Source of the DNA: G963662605 sp963662605
Lineage (GTDB): Bacteria; Bacteroidota; Ignavibacteria; Ignavibacteriales; Ignavibacteriaceae
NCBI GenBank assembly: GCA_963662605.1
Contig: OY759785.1
Span: forward strand, 310,001-374,000
DNA length: 64,000 nucleotides
Direction of reading: 5' to 3'
Shown in pieces: positions 53,009 to 62,061 of this stretch. Numbering within the stretch: the stretch's first letter is position 1; every line of letters starts with the position of its first letter. The notes below the pieces were generated by a model, which saw only the letters and a program-made list of their open reading frames with translations, had not been told where the DNA came from and searched no databases. A program made the position numbers and the translations under genes.

Positions 53009-53748
53009 TATCCATAGTTTTCATAGGTAATCTGATCGATAATACTTCTCTTTGAAAGCTCAACGCCGCTCATTAATTCATCCAAAACTGAATTACTGGC
53101 TGCACTTGAAGATTTTGTATTCAATGCCATATAATCGCCGATTACTTTTGGCAAAACTCTATATAGCTGATATAATGCATCATCTTGTCCGGTCAGTAAA
53201 GCATAGAATTTATCCCCTGAAATTTTAAACACCCGGCTATGAGAATATTCTTTCCCGTTAATATCTCCCGACCATTTCTCATTAAAACTTTTTTTTGCAA
53301 GAATCTGAACCCAATAACAGTTAGAAGTCTTATATTGATCTGCGTAACCCCTAAGTTTTTGAAAAAGACTTTCCGCAGCACTACTATTCATTGTGTTGTG
53401 CTTATTTTTAATATCCGCAAAAAGAGTATTATCAATAGCCTTTATATCGAAACCACTTAAATTCCCTTTTTCATATCCTTCAACACCGCCCAATATTTCT
53501 TCATGAAAAGTGCCGATGGAATTATTAATAGACTTGTCAACCTGTCTCAAGATTTCCGACTTAATAATATCTTCTTCTTTCATTTCACTAAAAAGGGAAT
53601 CAAAAGTCAGCTTAAAAGTGTCAACTTTGTTTTTGTAAAACTTTTTCTTTGAGATACCTTTTTTTGCCTCAACATATGCTTTATGCAAATTTGCGACACA
53701 CTGCAGCAGGTGGTCGTCAGACACAAAGGACACGTATTTATTTGCCAT
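52984..53748 (-). CDS. Eco47II-family type II restriction endonuclease (Sau96I type, GGNCC)
   Basis: 254 residues, ATG at 53748 with GGAG seven bases upstream. The family pattern is strong: ISKKKFYKNKVDTFKL near the N-terminus, FHEEILGGVEGYEKGN, and the probable PD-(D/E)xK centre GFDIKAIDNTLFADIKNKHNT (residues GFDI... and ADIKNKHNTMNSS). Later KCYW-type NCYWVQILAKKSF and FKISGDKFYALLTG. Eco47II and Sau96I cut G/GNCC. Convergent with, and overlapping, its methyltransferase; the arrangement allows separate control of the two enzymes. Confidence 0.9.
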   Translation of the reverse strand: MANKYVSFVSDDHLLQCVANLHKAYVEAKKGISKKKFYKNKVDTFKLTFDSLFSEMKEEDIIKSEILRQVDKSINNSIGTFHEEILGGVEGYEKGNLSGFDIKAIDNTLFADIKNKHNTMNSSAAESLFQKLRGYADQYKTSNCYWVQILAKKSFNEKWSGDINGKEYSHSRVFKISGDKFYALLTGQDDALYQLYRVLPKVIGDYMALNTKSSSAASNSVLDELMSGVELSKRSIIDQITYENYGYYTDFDKL

Positions 53749-53910
53749 GAAATGCTCCGCCTAAAGGACTGTTCTCATTAATTTAAGCACTAAGTTTCTA
53801 AATTAAAGAAAATTTTTCTAATTCCGGCCGGTTTTTGTGCTTGAGGTTACAGATTTCCCTTTCTAAAATGGCAGGAGGTATCGTTAGCCAACAATCTTTA
53901 TACGACATTC

Positions 53911-54600
53911 TTACGAAAGCGCAAACTCGACCGCGGCTTTCGCGTGGAGCTCAAGCGTATCGAATAAAGGAATTGTCGTATCTGCCTGTTGAACGATGAG
54001 AGGAATTTCCGTGCATCCGAGAATAATTCCCTGAGCCCCGGACTGATGCAACCTGTTAATAATTTCATGCAACCGCTTTTTTGTTTCAGGTGTAAATATT
54101 TCTTTCAGCAATTCATTATCAATAACCGATTGAATATACTCACGTTCTTCCGGTTCGGGAACGATAGTCTTTATTCCATGTCCGGTAAGTCTGTCTTTAT
54201 AGAAAGGCATCTCCATAGTCATCTTTGTCCCCATGAGTCCAACCGTATGCATGCCAGCCGCCGTGATGGCCTTCGCCGTCGCGTCAGCAATGTGCAATAA
54301 CGGCACTGATATTTTCTTTTGAATTTCATCAGCGTATTGATGGGTTGTATTCGCACACAACAAAATACAATCGGCGTCGGCTGCTGCCAGATTTTCAGCC
54401 GCACATAAAAACATTTCAAATATTTTCTCCGGATGGCCTTGCTGCCTGAACCGGCGCATGTTACCAAAATTAATCGAATGCAGAATGCACTCGGCGTAGT
54501 CGTCTCCGCCGAGCTTTTTGTTGATTTCCTGATTGATAATCCGATAGTACTCAACCGTCGAAGGCCAGCCTGTTCCACCAATAAGTCCGATAGTTTTCAT
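53911..54600 (-). CDS. Aspartate/glutamate racemase family protein
   Basis: 229 residues from the ATG at 54600 (GAAGG about ten bases upstream). The start is MKTIGLIGGTGWPST. The two catalytic cysteines are C82 in LLCANTTH and C196 in LGCTEIPL. This matches the YgeA-type amino-acid racemase family that inverts Asp or other amino acids without PLP. Substrate uncertain. It is divergent from the PhzF-type gene. Confidence 0.92.
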   Translation of the reverse strand: MKTIGLIGGTGWPSTVEYYRIINQEINKKLGGDDYAECILHSINFGNMRRFRQQGHPEKIFEMFLCAAENLAAADADCILLCANTTHQYADEIQKKISVPLLHIADATAKAITAAGMHTVGLMGTKMTMEMPFYKDRLTGHGIKTIVPEPEEREYIQSVIDNELLKEIFTPETKKRLHEIINRLHQSGAQGIILGCTEIPLIVQQADTTIPLFDTLELHAKAAVEFALS

Positions 54601-54806
54601 CTTTTTGTTACCTTCATAATACAATCGCAATATAATAAACTAATCCGGGTAATCACTCATATATTGCTTTCGCTCAAGCACCTTTCATTCTCCGTACTGT
54701 CCGGATCGAAATTTTTTTGAAATATTTTGAATCAATAACCGACGCTTAATGCCCGCCGATCGGTTTGATTGTGTATATTTTGCTATTAAATATATTTGAG
54801 TTTGAC

Positions 54807-55595
54807 ATGGCAACATTTCCCATATATCAAGTTGATGCTTTTAACGATAAACTATTTAAAGGCAATCCTGCCGCCGTAGTTATTTTACCCTCATGGCTGC
54901 CGGATGCAGTAATGCAAAACATTGCAATGGAAAACAATCTTTCCGAAACCGCATTCGTGGTTAAAGCGGGCGGACAATATGAAATCCGGTGGTTTACTCC
55001 CGCTGTTGAAGTAGATCTGTGCGGGCACGCGACGCTTGCATCAGGCAAAGTGTTGTTCGAGTATTACGAAAAAACCACAGAGCGCATTTCATTAAAATCA
55101 TTGTATCGCGGTATGCTGCATGTTATAAAAAAAGAAGATGTGCTGTATCTGGATTTCCCCGTTGATTTTCCTGCGCCGTGCGAAGCTCCCGCCGGATTGT
55201 TTGAAGCATTGGGCGGTAAGCCTGTTTCCTGTTTTAAAGGCGTGAACGATTACATGGTAACGTATAATAGCGAAGATGAAATTACCGCGTTGGAACCTGA
55301 TTTTCAAAAAATGCTTTCCACACAATCACGGGGAGTTATTGTTACCGCTCCTGGAAAAAATGTTGATTTTGTTTCACGATTCTTCGCGCCATGTGTCGGT
55401 ATTAATGAAGATCCGGTTACGGGTTCAGCACATACTGTGCTAACACCGTATTGGTCGGGTATTCTCAACAAGATCGAACTAACAGCAACGCAAGCATCCG
55501 CACGAGTCGGTAATTTAAAACTCACATTGAATGGCGACCGCGTCCTCATTGGCGGACACGCGGTGGTGTATATGAAGGGCGAGATTTACATTTAA
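54807..55595 (+). CDS. PhzF-family isomerase/epimerase-like protein
   Basis: 262 residues from the ATG at 54807; the frame from 54765 adds a hydrophobic prefix without a binding site. Family hallmarks: FPIYQVDAFNDKLFKGNPAAV, quoted here in part as GNPAAVVIL, the catalytic E47 in NNLSETAFV, DLCGHATLASG and the C-terminal GINEDPVTGSAHTVL. PhzF folds like diaminopimelate epimerase. Most chromosomal members have no known substrate, and no other phenazine genes are present. Confidence 0.92.
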   Translation: MATFPIYQVDAFNDKLFKGNPAAVVILPSWLPDAVMQNIAMENNLSETAFVVKAGGQYEIRWFTPAVEVDLCGHATLASGKVLFEYYEKTTERISLKSLYRGMLHVIKKEDVLYLDFPVDFPAPCEAPAGLFEALGGKPVSCFKGVNDYMVTYNSEDEITALEPDFQKMLSTQSRGVIVTAPGKNVDFVSRFFAPCVGINEDPVTGSAHTVLTPYWSGILNKIELTATQASARVGNLKLTLNGDRVLIGGHAVVYMKGEIYI

Positions 55596-55640
55596 CATGC
55601 CGCCCCCATGGGGCTCAATTACTCTCGTTGTACAAATATC

Positions 55641-55713
55641 TATAAACATGACAATCCTACGGATTTCAATTGCAATAAATTCTTCGAAAATCCGTAGGAT
55701 TGTCATGTTTATA
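55641..55713. repeat. 26-bp perfect inverted repeat, REP-like
   Basis: The arm at 55641-55666 (starts TATAAACATGACAATCC) is the exact reverse complement of 55688-55713, with a 21-base loop. It lies after the PhzF-type gene and may act as a transcript end, but there is no T-run. Confidence 0.85.
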
Positions 55714-55762
55714 GCACGAGTGTTTCAACACAATATTGAGGTGCAGAGCACCGGCATGATTT

Positions 55763-55796
55763 TTCATAGCCCATGATTTAAATCATGGGCTATGAA
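55763..55796. repeat. 34-bp perfect palindrome
   Basis: TTCATAGCCCATGATTT (55763-55779) is followed at once by its exact reverse complement (55780-55796), with no spacer. It lies about 90 bases before the pectate lyase start. Confidence 0.85.
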
Positions 55797-55886
55797 TTGT
55801 CAAACTACGGTCCACTCTTTTTCCATACCGAGGCATTATATATTTTAGCATATTCGTTTTTTGCAACAAAAATATTCTGCTGCTAT

Positions 55887-57227
55887 ATGACATCTATAAA
55901 AATATTTCTTTCGCTGCTCGTTTTTTCTTTGCTGACATTCGCTCAATCAAAATCTATTCCCGCTTTTCCTGAAGCAGAGGGATTCGGTTCGACTACAATC
56001 GGCGGCAGAGGAGGAAAAGTCTATGTGGTTACCACTCTCGATGATGATGGCCCCGGAAGTTTCCGCGCGGCATGCAAAGCACCCGAACCCCGTATTATCG
56101 TGTTTGCAGTATCGGGCATCATTGATTTACAAAAGCCTATTAACATCACAGAACCATATTGCACCATAGCAGCACAGACCGCTCCCGGAGAAGGCATCTG
56201 TCTCAAGCGCAGTGAATTTAAAGTCAACACCCATGATGTCATTGTCCGGTTTCTCCGCGTACGTCCGGGAGATATCAGCGGAAAAGCGACCGATGCGATG
56301 GGTGCAGGCGAGCGGGCTTATAATGTAATCTTCGATCATTGCAGCGCGACGTGGTCGGTTGACGAATGTCTTTCACCAAGCGGCGCAATTCATGACGTAA
56401 CCGTTCAGTGGTGTCTGATCGGCCAATCGTTAAACCATAGTGTTCATCCCAAAGGTGAACACGCTTACGGTTCGCTTGTCCGCGCGGTTGGTGGCGTAAC
56501 GCTCCATCACAATTTATGGGTTGATAATGACGCCCGGAGTCCACGGCTCGGAGACAATTACGGCAACCCTCCCTACCCTACTTTTGATGTCCGTAATAAT
56601 GTCGTGTATAATTGGGGACATGTGTGCAGCGGAATGACCGGCGACAATCTTCGCGCAAACTACATCGGAAATTATTTGCGCCCCGGCCCCAATAGCACTA
56701 CGCGACCCCCTATCGCGTTGACAAAAACGGCAGACGTCACATACTATGTCGAAGACAACGAATACGAAGAATACCCGAAATTTACCGCCTCGCCGGAGGC
56801 TATGTTTACATGCAGCGATAAGGAAACACCGCACTTCACACTGGTATCCAAACCGTTTGAGGCTTCTGTGGTAACTACGTCTTCCGCGCATGAAGCATAT
56901 AAGCAGGTTGTTGCTCAAGCGGGAGCAATATGTCCGAATCGTGACATGACCGATGCTTCAATTGTTAATGAAGTAAAAACAAATAAAGGCCGGATTATAG
57001 ATTCGCAAAATGAAGTCGGCGGATGGGCGGTCTATTCGCATGAAGAACCGCCTCTGGATTCAGATGGTGACGGCATCCCGGACACCTGGGAATCCGCACA
57101 TGGACTTGATCCGAAGAATCCCGATGATGCCCCGGCATTATCAAAGGATAACAGCGGTTATGCAAATATTGAAGTCTTTATAAACGAAATTGCCACGCGG
57201 GCAATACTGGCAAATCGTCCAAAGTAA
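55887..57227 (+). CDS. Secreted pectate lyase-like protein (PL1 type)
   Basis: 446 residues from the ATG at 55887; an upstream frame from 55785 starts inside the palindrome and is unlikely. The signal peptide ends at TFAQS. PL1-type start: FPEAEGFGSTTIGGRGGKV and VTTLDDDGPGSFRAA, followed by a right-handed beta-helix with IVFAVSGIIDL and HDVIVRFLRVRPGD. The C-terminus has a calcium-binding repeat, DSDGDGIPDTWESAHGLDP. Cuts pectin or polygalacturonate by beta-elimination in known members. No sorting domain. Confidence 0.92.
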   Translation: MTSIKIFLSLLVFSLLTFAQSKSIPAFPEAEGFGSTTIGGRGGKVYVVTTLDDDGPGSFRAACKAPEPRIIVFAVSGIIDLQKPINITEPYCTIAAQTAPGEGICLKRSEFKVNTHDVIVRFLRVRPGDISGKATDAMGAGERAYNVIFDHCSATWSVDECLSPSGAIHDVTVQWCLIGQSLNHSVHPKGEHAYGSLVRAVGGVTLHHNLWVDNDARSPRLGDNYGNPPYPTFDVRNNVVYNWGHVCSGMTGDNLRANYIGNYLRPGPNSTTRPPIALTKTADVTYYVEDNEYEEYPKFTASPEAMFTCSDKETPHFTLVSKPFEASVVTTSSAHEAYKQVVAQAGAICPNRDMTDASIVNEVKTNKGRIIDSQNEVGGWAVYSHEEPPLDSDGDGIPDTWESAHGLDPKNPDDAPALSKDNSGYANIEVFINEIATRAILANRPK

Positions 57228-57348
57228 CAATACGAATTTTTCCAACCCCACTGTTGCTGATTTAATAGAAGCATAACATAAATCAGTAAGCAGCGTTGGA
57301 ATGTTTTATTATATTAAACATTAAAAATTTCACAAACATACGAGCTAC

Positions 57349-58008
57349 ATGAAGCGTTTTACATCAATTTATTTTTGTGTAATATTTATCATCAGCGGGA
57401 CACTTCAAATTTCTCCGGAAACCACTCCGAAACAATACGTGCCGTATTTCCCCGGAACAAGGATGTATTATGAAAGCTCCTTTGGTTCCATAAAAACGGA
57501 AATTACATCCAAAGGAAACATGCTGTATATCAGAAACAACGGCGAAAAGTTTACCTATAATCAGGATTATTATTTAACACAGTCCGGACTGAAACTCGGG
57601 AAGGTATATCAAAAACTCAGAGTAATGGGATTCATAACGAAAGAACAAACATCCACATACAAGACCCCGATGATCCGGTATCAATCACCGTGCCCAATCG
57701 GCAAAGTTTGGAATGCCCGGACTACTGAATATGTTGATGATGACTCTGTGCAAACAGTCATGTCGGTTGTTGAATCAAAAGAAGAATCCGTTACGGTAAA
57801 GGCAGGTACGTTCCCGGCGTTAAAGGTCTCTACTGTTTTTTCACACCCAGGCAGCGATCAAAGCAAAGTAACCGATTGGATTGTTCCCGGAATCGGGATT
57901 GTTAAAACTATCATCTATATTAGCGGTGACGGATTCATGGGCGTTATGCGTTCCGTACTCGGCTACAGCGAAATTACTTTTGAACTGCAAAAATGGGAAA
58001 AGATGTAA
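57349..58008 (+). CDS. Secreted hypothetical protein, DUF3108-like fold possible
   Basis: 219 residues. The signal peptide is hydrophobic (FTSIYFCVIFIISGTLQI), cleavage site unclear. The body alternates strands: PYFPGTRMYYESSFGSI, VKAGTFPALKVSTVF and DWIVPGIGIVKTII. The motif VxAGxFPALKV plus W(I/V)xPGxGxVK is seen in secreted proteins of this phylum with lipocalin or DUF3108-like folds. Function unknown. Confidence 0.75.
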   Translation: MKRFTSIYFCVIFIISGTLQISPETTPKQYVPYFPGTRMYYESSFGSIKTEITSKGNMLYIRNNGEKFTYNQDYYLTQSGLKLGKVYQKLRVMGFITKEQTSTYKTPMIRYQSPCPIGKVWNARTTEYVDDDSVQTVMSVVESKEESVTVKAGTFPALKVSTVFSHPGSDQSKVTDWIVPGIGIVKTIIYISGDGFMGVMRSVLGYSEITFELQKWEKM

Positions 58009-58120
58009 GTTTCTCTTTCGTCCCCTTTCTATAAAGCGCAAATACAGGCTGCGGCTGGCGGCGTAATATTTTATTTATAAAATGCGTATTTTAACAATCA
58101 TTTATATACGTTACAAAGTC

Positions 58121-59023
58121 ATGAATACAAAATCATATTTCAGATTACTACTTCCGATAATTTTCTTTTTAATTCTCAATCCGATAGCAGCCCAAGAAGC
58201 TGAACAAACAACCGAGTACCCGCCGGTCAAAGTGCCTGAAAACTACGCGATGCAGAAAAATGTTGTCTACAAAACCGTAGATGACTGGAAAGGCACGATT
58301 GATCTTTATCTGCCTAAAGATACGAGCAAATCTGTTCCGCTGATTATTGATGTTCACGGCGGCGGCTGGTGGCATGGCGTAAAAGAATCGCATTTCGATT
58401 TTGACGTGTTCTTTAATCAGGGCTGGGCTGTGGCAAATGTTGAATACCGCCTCGCGGGACAATCACGCGCTCCTTCGGCGCTTGAGGATGTCCGTTGCGC
58501 GTTAATCTATTTAATTAAGAACGCGGCACGTTTGCACGTTAATCCTGATAAAATTGTCATCATGGGTAATTCAGCAGGCGGACACCTTGCACTTATGTCC
58601 GGTTTTCTGGGCAACAATCATCTGTTTGATAAAGATTGTGAGACCATAGAAAACATCAAGGTCATGGCAATCATTGATAAATACGGTGGCGTTGATCTGC
58701 GCGATCCCGAGCAATGGCTTACCAAATCACTGAAAATCTGGGTAAAGAGCAAAATCAACAACACGAGTTTTCTCAGCTCACTTTCGCCGATTACCTATGT
58801 GGATGCAAAGTGTCCGCCGGTTATCATTATTCACGGCGATGCCGACCCGACGATATCATATACACAATCGGAAACACTGAGTGATAAATTGGAAGAAGCC
58901 GGTGTTAAACATGAATTCATTACCGTTCCCGGCGGCGGACACGGTAAGTTCGGTGAAAAGGCAGACATAGAAATTAACAAGAGCATTATAAAATTTCTCA
59001 AAGAAGTCGGTATTGATAAGTAG
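58121..59023 (+). CDS. Secreted alpha/beta hydrolase (BD-FAE/esterase family)
   Basis: 300 residues from the ATG at 58121; earlier in-frame start at 58082 lacks support. The signal peptide ends at IAAQ. The oxyanion HGGG is at 79-82 (DVHGGGWWHG), the nucleophile S151 in MGNSAGGHLA, the acid about D242 in HGDADPT and the base H274 in GGGHGKF. Such enzymes remove acyl or feruloyl groups from plant polysaccharides, which fits the pectate lyase and deacetylase alongside. Same direction as the deacetylase gene that follows. Confidence 0.92.
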   Translation: MNTKSYFRLLLPIIFFLILNPIAAQEAEQTTEYPPVKVPENYAMQKNVVYKTVDDWKGTIDLYLPKDTSKSVPLIIDVHGGGWWHGVKESHFDFDVFFNQGWAVANVEYRLAGQSRAPSALEDVRCALIYLIKNAARLHVNPDKIVIMGNSAGGHLALMSGFLGNNHLFDKDCETIENIKVMAIIDKYGGVDLRDPEQWLTKSLKIWVKSKINNTSFLSSLSPITYVDAKCPPVIIIHGDADPTISYTQSETLSDKLEEAGVKHEFITVPGGGHGKFGEKADIEINKSIIKFLKEVGIDK

Positions 59024-59078
59024 AAAAGGGCATTTTTTCTCTTATGCAAAAATACTCATCATTACCAACGGAATCGCT

Positions 59079-60014
59079 TTGACAAATTTACGTCTTGTCG
59101 TGTTAGCGGTATTGCTTACTGCTTCTTTTGTAAATTCACAAAACCGCATCTGTATTACGGTAGATGATCTGCCCTTTGTCCCGTATGGCACAAATGATTC
59201 CGCATGGCAAACCACAAACACGAAAAAACTGCTTACCGCTTTCACAAAACATCACGTCCCGGTAACCGGATTTGTTAACGAGGGCAAGCTTTATGATAAT
59301 AGCGGGCTCGTCCCATGGCGGGTGAAGCTGCTTGAACAATGGCTTGATAACGGATTTGAACTCGGCAATCATACTTTTTCACATTGTAACTTCAATAAGG
59401 TATCATTCTCAGATTACACAGACGACATCGTTAAGGGAGAGAAGGTCTTAGCGAAACTGCTTGCGGCCAGAAACATGCATCTGAGATATTTCCGGCATCC
59501 TTACTTGTTTGTAGGTGCAACCTTAGAAAGAGCCGATTCACTTGCACAGTATTTGGCAGCGAAAAAATACACCATTGCACCCGTGACAATTGACAATGAT
59601 GACTATATGTTCGCCGTCAGTTATCACAAAGCACTACAAAACAAAGACACTCTTCAAGCTGATTCAATCGGGCGGGACTATATCATCTATCTCGAAAAGA
59701 AAGTCCAGTATTACGCGCAGGAGTCAACGCGCCTGTTCGGTAGAAATATCAATCAGATATTACTGATGCATGCCAGCAAACTCAACGCTGACTACGCCGA
59801 TGTGCTGATGTCCGTATTTGAAAAGAACGGATATACTTTCATAAACCTGGAAGATGCGCTAAAGGATACCGTGTACAAGACCCCTGTAACTGTCCCTATT
59901 AAATGGGGCATATCGTGGCTCGACCGATGGGCTTTATCCGCAGGAAAGAAAAAGGACTTTTTCAAAGATGAGACGGATGTTCCGGAGTATATCAAAACGA
60001 TGTACGAGAAATAG
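59079..60014 (+). CDS. Secreted polysaccharide deacetylase
   Basis: I prefer the TTG at 59079 (ACGGAA upstream), which puts a normal signal peptide (LRLVVLAVLLTASFVNSQ) first; another TTG at 59013 overlaps the previous gene. NodB-type motifs: the D-D pair in ITVDDLPFV and H-x(3)-H in LGNHTFSHCNF, with LRYFRHPYLFVG as motif 3. Zinc-dependent removal of N- or O-acetyl groups from a glycan. It follows an esterase, so the two may act on the same glycan. Confidence 0.9.
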   Translation: MTNLRLVVLAVLLTASFVNSQNRICITVDDLPFVPYGTNDSAWQTTNTKKLLTAFTKHHVPVTGFVNEGKLYDNSGLVPWRVKLLEQWLDNGFELGNHTFSHCNFNKVSFSDYTDDIVKGEKVLAKLLAARNMHLRYFRHPYLFVGATLERADSLAQYLAAKKYTIAPVTIDNDDYMFAVSYHKALQNKDTLQADSIGRDYIIYLEKKVQYYAQESTRLFGRNINQILLMHASKLNADYADVLMSVFEKNGYTFINLEDALKDTVYKTPVTVPIKWGISWLDRWALSAGKKKDFFKDETDVPEYIKTMYEK

Positions 60015-60186
60015 GCTCAAAAAAAGCGGGGGCTGCGGAGTACGAAAGCGGATTGCCATTCCGGAAAATCTGTCGGGCACATTTCACAATAAAAGCTAAA
60101 CAGATCCTCACCAGATTCATCATTAAGATGCTTTTTCCCCGCCAATTGCGTATTTTCAGTTTTTAATTCAAAACGACAATGAAGAT

Positions 60187-61047
60187 ATGAACAATAAATC
60201 AACCGCCATACTACTTTTATCGTGCCCGGACAGAGTCGGACTTGTTTCACGCCTCGCGCATTTCGTGTTTGAGCGCGGTGGAAATATTCTTGATCTTGAT
60301 GAGCATGTAGATTCCGACGAAAAATATTTTTCAATCCGTATTTCCTGGGACATGCAGAATTTTTCTCTTAAGGGACAGGAAATATTTGACGCTATCGCGC
60401 CACTCGCGAAAGAGTTTGATGCTCATTGGCGGCTTGAGTTTGCCGAAAAGAAAATACGCACCGCGATTTTTGTTTCGAAATACAGTCACTGTTTGCAGGA
60501 AATTTTGTGGCGATATAATATCGGCGAATACAACATTGAAATACCTGTTATCATATCAAATCACGATGACCTTCGTTATCTGGCAGACCGGTACAGCATT
60601 CCGTTTTATCACATTCCGATTACTCCCGAAACGAGAGCCGCACAGGAAGCTGAAGAATTGCGGCTGTTGAAAGAATATAATATAAGCACTATTGTCCTTG
60701 CAAGATACATGCAGATTCTTTCGCCTACGATTCTCGCTGATTATCCCAATCAGATTATCAATATCCATCACTCGTTTTTACCGGCCTTTGTTGGCGGCAA
60801 TCCATATAAGCAAGCCTATGAGCGCGGTGTGAAAATCATTGGGGCTACAAGTCATTATGTTACCGAAGAGTTGGATGAGGGGCCGATTATTGAGCAGGAT
60901 ATTATCCGGATATCGCATAAAGACACACTGACTGATATTGTCCGTAAAGGCAGGGATCTGGAAAGATTGGTACTTGCCCGTGCTCTGCTGCATCATTCTG
61001 AACGAAGAGTCTTGGTTCACGGAAGAAAAACAATCGTATTTACCTGA
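60187..61047 (+). CDS. purU: Formyltetrahydrofolate deformylase
   Basis: 286 residues. An N-terminal ACT domain (LLLSCPDRVGLVSRLAHF) is followed by the formyltransferase-like domain with HHSFLPAFVGGNPY, GATSHYVTEELDEGPII and DIVRKGRDLER. It splits 10-formyl-THF into formate and THF, balancing one-carbon pools. Length matches the family at about 280. Confidence 0.95.
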   Translation: MNNKSTAILLLSCPDRVGLVSRLAHFVFERGGNILDLDEHVDSDEKYFSIRISWDMQNFSLKGQEIFDAIAPLAKEFDAHWRLEFAEKKIRTAIFVSKYSHCLQEILWRYNIGEYNIEIPVIISNHDDLRYLADRYSIPFYHIPITPETRAAQEAEELRLLKEYNISTIVLARYMQILSPTILADYPNQIINIHHSFLPAFVGGNPYKQAYERGVKIIGATSHYVTEELDEGPIIEQDIIRISHKDTLTDIVRKGRDLERLVLARALLHHSERRVLVHGRKTIVFT

Positions 61048-61058
61048 CCGGTTAAGAA

Positions 61059-61526
61059 TTATTTATCGTGCCCGTTGGCATTTCCTTTACCGTTTCCATT
61101 GCCATTATTGCCATTGCTGTTTTTTGTCTTAACTTTTTTCCATGACTTACTTTTGTGGTCATATACGCTTGCTTCATCAACCCCATCAGTGGTTATCGTC
61201 CCGGTTACTAAGGCCGGTGTACCATCCGACGCTAAATTTTTTGATTGCAGGTAGATTGTAATATCGCTTTCGGTAGCTGTAACCGACACCGTATAGTCCG
61301 ATGTTTGCATCGCGGAATAACCGACAAAAGACCCCTCTCCCCCGCCTGCGGAAATCGGTCGTTTTGAATAAGCAATTGCATGTGAAGTTATTTCATTAAG
61401 TGTATTCATGGCTGCCGTTTCAAGATGTTCATCATAATAAGAATTGAATAGATTAATTCCGACTACAATGGCAATTCCGGCAATGATAATGCCTAAACTG
61501 ATTAACAGTAACTGTTGGGTACCCAT
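61059..61526 (-). CDS. Small membrane-anchored protein with pilin-like N-terminus
   Basis: 155 residues, ATG at 61526 with GAGG nine bases upstream. One N-terminal helix, MGTQQLLLISLGIIIAGIA, lies at the very start with few charges before it, as in pilin or archaellin-like proteins after processing. Then a small domain with VSVTATESDITIYLQ strands, and a tail rich in Asn, Gly and Lys (NSNGNNGNGNGKGN). I know of no named family. It converges on purU with an 11-base gap. Confidence 0.7.
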   Translation of the reverse strand: MGTQQLLLISLGIIIAGIAIVVGINLFNSYYDEHLETAAMNTLNEITSHAIAYSKRPISAGGGEGSFVGYSAMQTSDYTVSVTATESDITIYLQSKNLASDGTPALVTGTITTDGVDEASVYDHKSKSWKKVKTKNSNGNNGNGNGKGNANGHDK

Positions 61527-61683
61527 TTTGCATTACCTCAGACTTTACGATAATCCAAGTTAAAATAATTTAATAACAAACCAAAATATTTTCGGCAGTT
61601 TTTAAATTTGCATACTAATCATCATTTTACTTTTCAGTCAATATCCCCAGGATTGTGTATTTTTGCATATAATTAAGGCAAAT

Positions 61684-62058
61684 ATGATGAATAACATAGA
61701 GTCATTTGTACTCGAAAAATTGAAGCAGTTTGAGCTGTCTTTACTGAGTCCTGCCGCCGAATCTGATTTTCTCTCTTTTGAGCAGCTTTTATCTGACCAT
61801 TTCGTTGAATTTGGCTCGTCGGGAAAAACTTATAATAAAAATGATACCTTAGAAATACTTCGCAAGCGGAAGGAATCTCGTGTTGCTACTGATTTGAGTC
61901 CGTACAATTTTAATGTAGTAACGCTCGCGGAGGATGTCTATTTATTAACATATTTTCTTCGACAAGAAGCGGATATGAGTTTGAGGAGCTCCATATGGAA
62001 AAAATCCGGTGAACAATGGCAGATTCTTTTCCATCAGGGAACAATTGTAAAGGAGTAA
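61684..62058 (+). CDS. DUF4440/NTF2-like protein
   Basis: 124 residues from the ATG at 61684 (or 61687), with TTAAGG a few bases upstream; a TTG at 61663 is less likely. The fold is seen in LLSDHFVEFGSSGKTYNK and SSIWKKSGEQWQILFHQGT. This family (SnoaL/NTF2-like) includes isomerases and binding domains of unknown target. It is coupled to the following methyltransferase, 3 bases apart. Confidence 0.85.
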   Translation: MMNNIESFVLEKLKQFELSLLSPAAESDFLSFEQLLSDHFVEFGSSGKTYNKNDTLEILRKRKESRVATDLSPYNFNVVTLAEDVYLLTYFLRQEADMSLRSSIWKKSGEQWQILFHQGTIVKE

Positions 62059-62061
62059 ACC

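Noticed and set aside
54807..55595. Part of a phenazine biosynthesis cluster
   Set aside because: No other phz genes are nearby; PhzF-like proteins are common and usually unrelated to phenazines.
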